Below, one piece after another: positions 15,815-16,980 of a stretch of 16,980 nucleotides of DNA. The notes under the pieces were generated by a model, which made no database searches, was not told the origin of the DNA, and saw only the letters and a list, made by a program, of their open reading frames with translations. The position numbers were made by a program, and so were the translations under genes. The stretch's first letter is position 1; the number at the start of each line of letters is the position of its first letter. Source of the stretch: Bacteroidota bacterium (GTDB lineage Bacteria; Bacteroidota; Bacteroidia; Bacteroidales; UBA1715); the NCBI GenBank assembly GCA_029266015.1, contig JAJUFK010000019.1:1-16980 (forward strand). The letters run 5' to 3'.

Positions 15815-16594
15815 ATGTTAGAAAAATCATCAAATCCGGTATTTTCGAAATCAACATTTGCTCCATCATTAAGTTCAACACAACAAGGAGTAATGACGTT
15901 GCAAGGTACTATAAATAAAAGTATCATACTATTACTTACAATTATTGTAAGTGCTTCTCTTACCTGGAATATGGTTCAACAAGGAAATGCATCGGTAGGT
16001 GGACTTATGATGGGTGGACTTATTTTAGGGTTTATTACCGCTATGGTTACTATATTCAAAAAAGAATGGGCAGGGATTACAGCACCTATTTACGCCGTAT
16101 TCGAAGGGTTATTTTTAGGTGGTGTATCAGCATTTGTAGAAGCAGCATTTTTTGCTTCTAAAGAGCCCGGAGTAGCTTCAACTTCAAATGGAATAGTTTT
16201 TAATGCTGTAGCTCTCACATTTGGAGTATTTTTGCTCATGCTTCTACTCTATCGTAACCAAATAATTAAACCTACCCAAAAATTTATGATGGGTGTAGCG
16301 GCTGCTACCGGAGCCATATTTTTACTATACTTAGTAAATATGATAATGGGATTTTTTGGTGCAAGTATGCCATTTTTACACAGCAATGGTCCACTTGGTA
16401 TAGGTATTAGTTTAGTAATAGTTGTTGTAGCAGCACTCAACCTTATCATAGACTTCAAAAATATAGAAGATGCGGTTGCACAAGGAGCACCTAAATATAT
16501 GGAATGGTTTGGTGCATTTGGTTTAATGGTTACTTTAGTGTGGTTATATTTAGAAATATTACGATTAGTTGCTTTACTCACAGGTAGAGATTAA
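15815..16594 (+). CDS. Bax inhibitor-1/YccA family membrane protein
   Basis: Integral membrane protein of the BI-1/YccA (TMBIM-like) family; members act as pH-dependent calcium leak channels or regulators of FtsH, but the role in Bacteroidota is not settled. It has 259 residues with a hydrophilic N-terminus (SSNPVFSKSTF, then GVMTLQGTINKS) typical of Bacteroidota members and seven predicted spans at about 36-53, 62-80, 88-110, 130-147, 156-178, 196-214 and 230-254. Family motifs seen are APIYAVFEGLFLGGVS (90-105) and IIDFKNIEDAVAQGAP (211-226), the latter containing the conserved acidic residues. It is probably co-transcribed with the AlkD-like gene and is followed by a strong terminator. Confidence 0.93.
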   Translation: MLEKSSNPVFSKSTFAPSLSSTQQGVMTLQGTINKSIILLLTIIVSASLTWNMVQQGNASVGGLMMGGLILGFITAMVTIFKKEWAGITAPIYAVFEGLFLGGVSAFVEAAFFASKEPGVASTSNGIVFNAVALTFGVFLLMLLLYRNQIIKPTQKFMMGVAAATGAIFLLYLVNMIMGFFGASMPFLHSNGPLGIGISLVIVVVAALNLIIDFKNIEDAVAQGAPKYMEWFGAFGLMVTLVWLYLEILRLVALLTGRD

Positions 16595-16612
16595 TAACGT
16601 ACAAACAATATT

Positions 16613-16653
16613 AAAAAAAGCTGTTATACATTCAGTATAACAGCTTTTTTTTT
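16613..16653 (+). terminator. Intrinsic terminator after the BI-1/YccA gene
   Basis: A perfect ten-base stem (GCTGTTATAC at 16620-16629 with GTATAACAGC at 16635-16644) encloses the loop ATTCA. It is extended by seven A on the left (16613-16619) and nine T on the right (16645-16653). The A tract on the left makes it potentially bidirectional, but no gene converges from the right. It separates the BI-1 operon from the transporter gene. Confidence 0.92.
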
Positions 16654-16708
16654 CTATAACAATACAAAATTCTCTAAATTTACATCCATGTTTACTATAT
16701 AAATTACA

Positions 16709-16980
16709 ATGAAATCCAATCAAGAATCCATAGGTGTTATATTTACTTTAACCAGTGCCTTATTATGGGGAATTTTCCCAATACTTGCAAATGCATGGTC
16801 AGGAATCTTTCCTCCTCTGTTTTTTGGAGCAATAATATCGTTATGTACTGCTATGGGATCAATTATATGGATGATAGTACGTGGCAAAACACATGAATTA
16901 CGCATTACGAAAGCGTATTTTTCATTGTTTATGGTAAGTATGTGTATTATATGTATTCCTTCAATATTGTTTTTTATAGG
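16709..16980 (+). CDS. EamA/DMT-type transporter, N-terminal part only
   Basis: The first 90 codons of a gene that runs off the right edge. The product begins MKSNQESIGVIFTL, then TSALLWGIFPILANAW, which fits the first EamA helix (the 'LLWG..P' pattern). It continues with a second span about 39-59 (FFGAIISLCTAMGSIIWMIV) and a third starting near YFSLFMVSMC. Three hydrophobic spans, short polar loops and this opening motif point to the drug/metabolite transporter superfamily. The substrate cannot be told. The ATG lies 55 bases after the terminator. A TAAATTTA at 16675-16682 is a possible imperfect -7 element. Confidence 0.7.
   Translation, partial: MKSNQESIGVIFTLTSALLWGIFPILANAWSGIFPPLFFGAIISLCTAMGSIIWMIVRGKTHELRITKAYFSLFMVSMCIICIPSILFFI

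Overview
The window is a low-GC stretch that looks like a chromosome segment of a Bacteroidota bacterium. The evidence is the -33/-7 promoter type upstream of the nuo operon (TTTG, 19 bases, TATATTTG), the lack of clear Shine-Dalgarno sequences, and the protein set (DsbD, a Bacteroidota-style Bax-inhibitor-1/YccA protein, split nuoC and nuoD). Genus or species cannot be told from the sequence.

Layout. (1) 1-1636, minus strand: dsbD, a transmembrane thiol:disulfide reductase whose C-terminal thioredoxin domain lies off the left edge. (2) 1792-1989: xseB, the small subunit of exonuclease VII, without xseA beside it. (3) 1990-2560: a non-coding stretch holding about eight short GC-palindromic repeats spaced 46-53 bases apart, then a good Bacteroidota promoter. 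(4) 2561-12421: a compact nuoABCDHIJKLMN operon encoding an 11-subunit complex I. The NADH-oxidising subunits NuoE, NuoF and NuoG are absent: nuoD is followed directly by nuoH. (5) 12434-12799: an unrecognised 121-residue soluble protein attached to the 3' end of the nuo operon. (6) 12873-14226: a metallo-beta-lactamase-fold hydrolase and tsaB (tRNA t6A synthesis). (7) 14233-15000, minus strand: a patatin-like phospholipase, converging on tsaB. (8) 15127-16594: an AlkD-like HEAT-repeat protein and a BI-1/YccA membrane protein, closed by a strong intrinsic terminator. (9) 16709 to the right edge: the start of an EamA/DMT-type transporter.

The central theme is respiration. The connecting and quinone-reducing arm (NuoB, C, D, I) and the whole proton-pumping arm (NuoA, H, J, K, L, M, N) are encoded and intact. 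The NADH input module is missing here, so the electron donor is either ferredoxin- or flavodoxin-like or is encoded elsewhere. The most interesting points are that missing input module, a leucine in NuoM where the essential pumping lysine of other complexes sits, the unknown protein at the operon's tail, and the regularly spaced palindromic repeats ahead of the operon. No RNA genes, insertion sequences, prophage, CRISPR or defence genes were seen.
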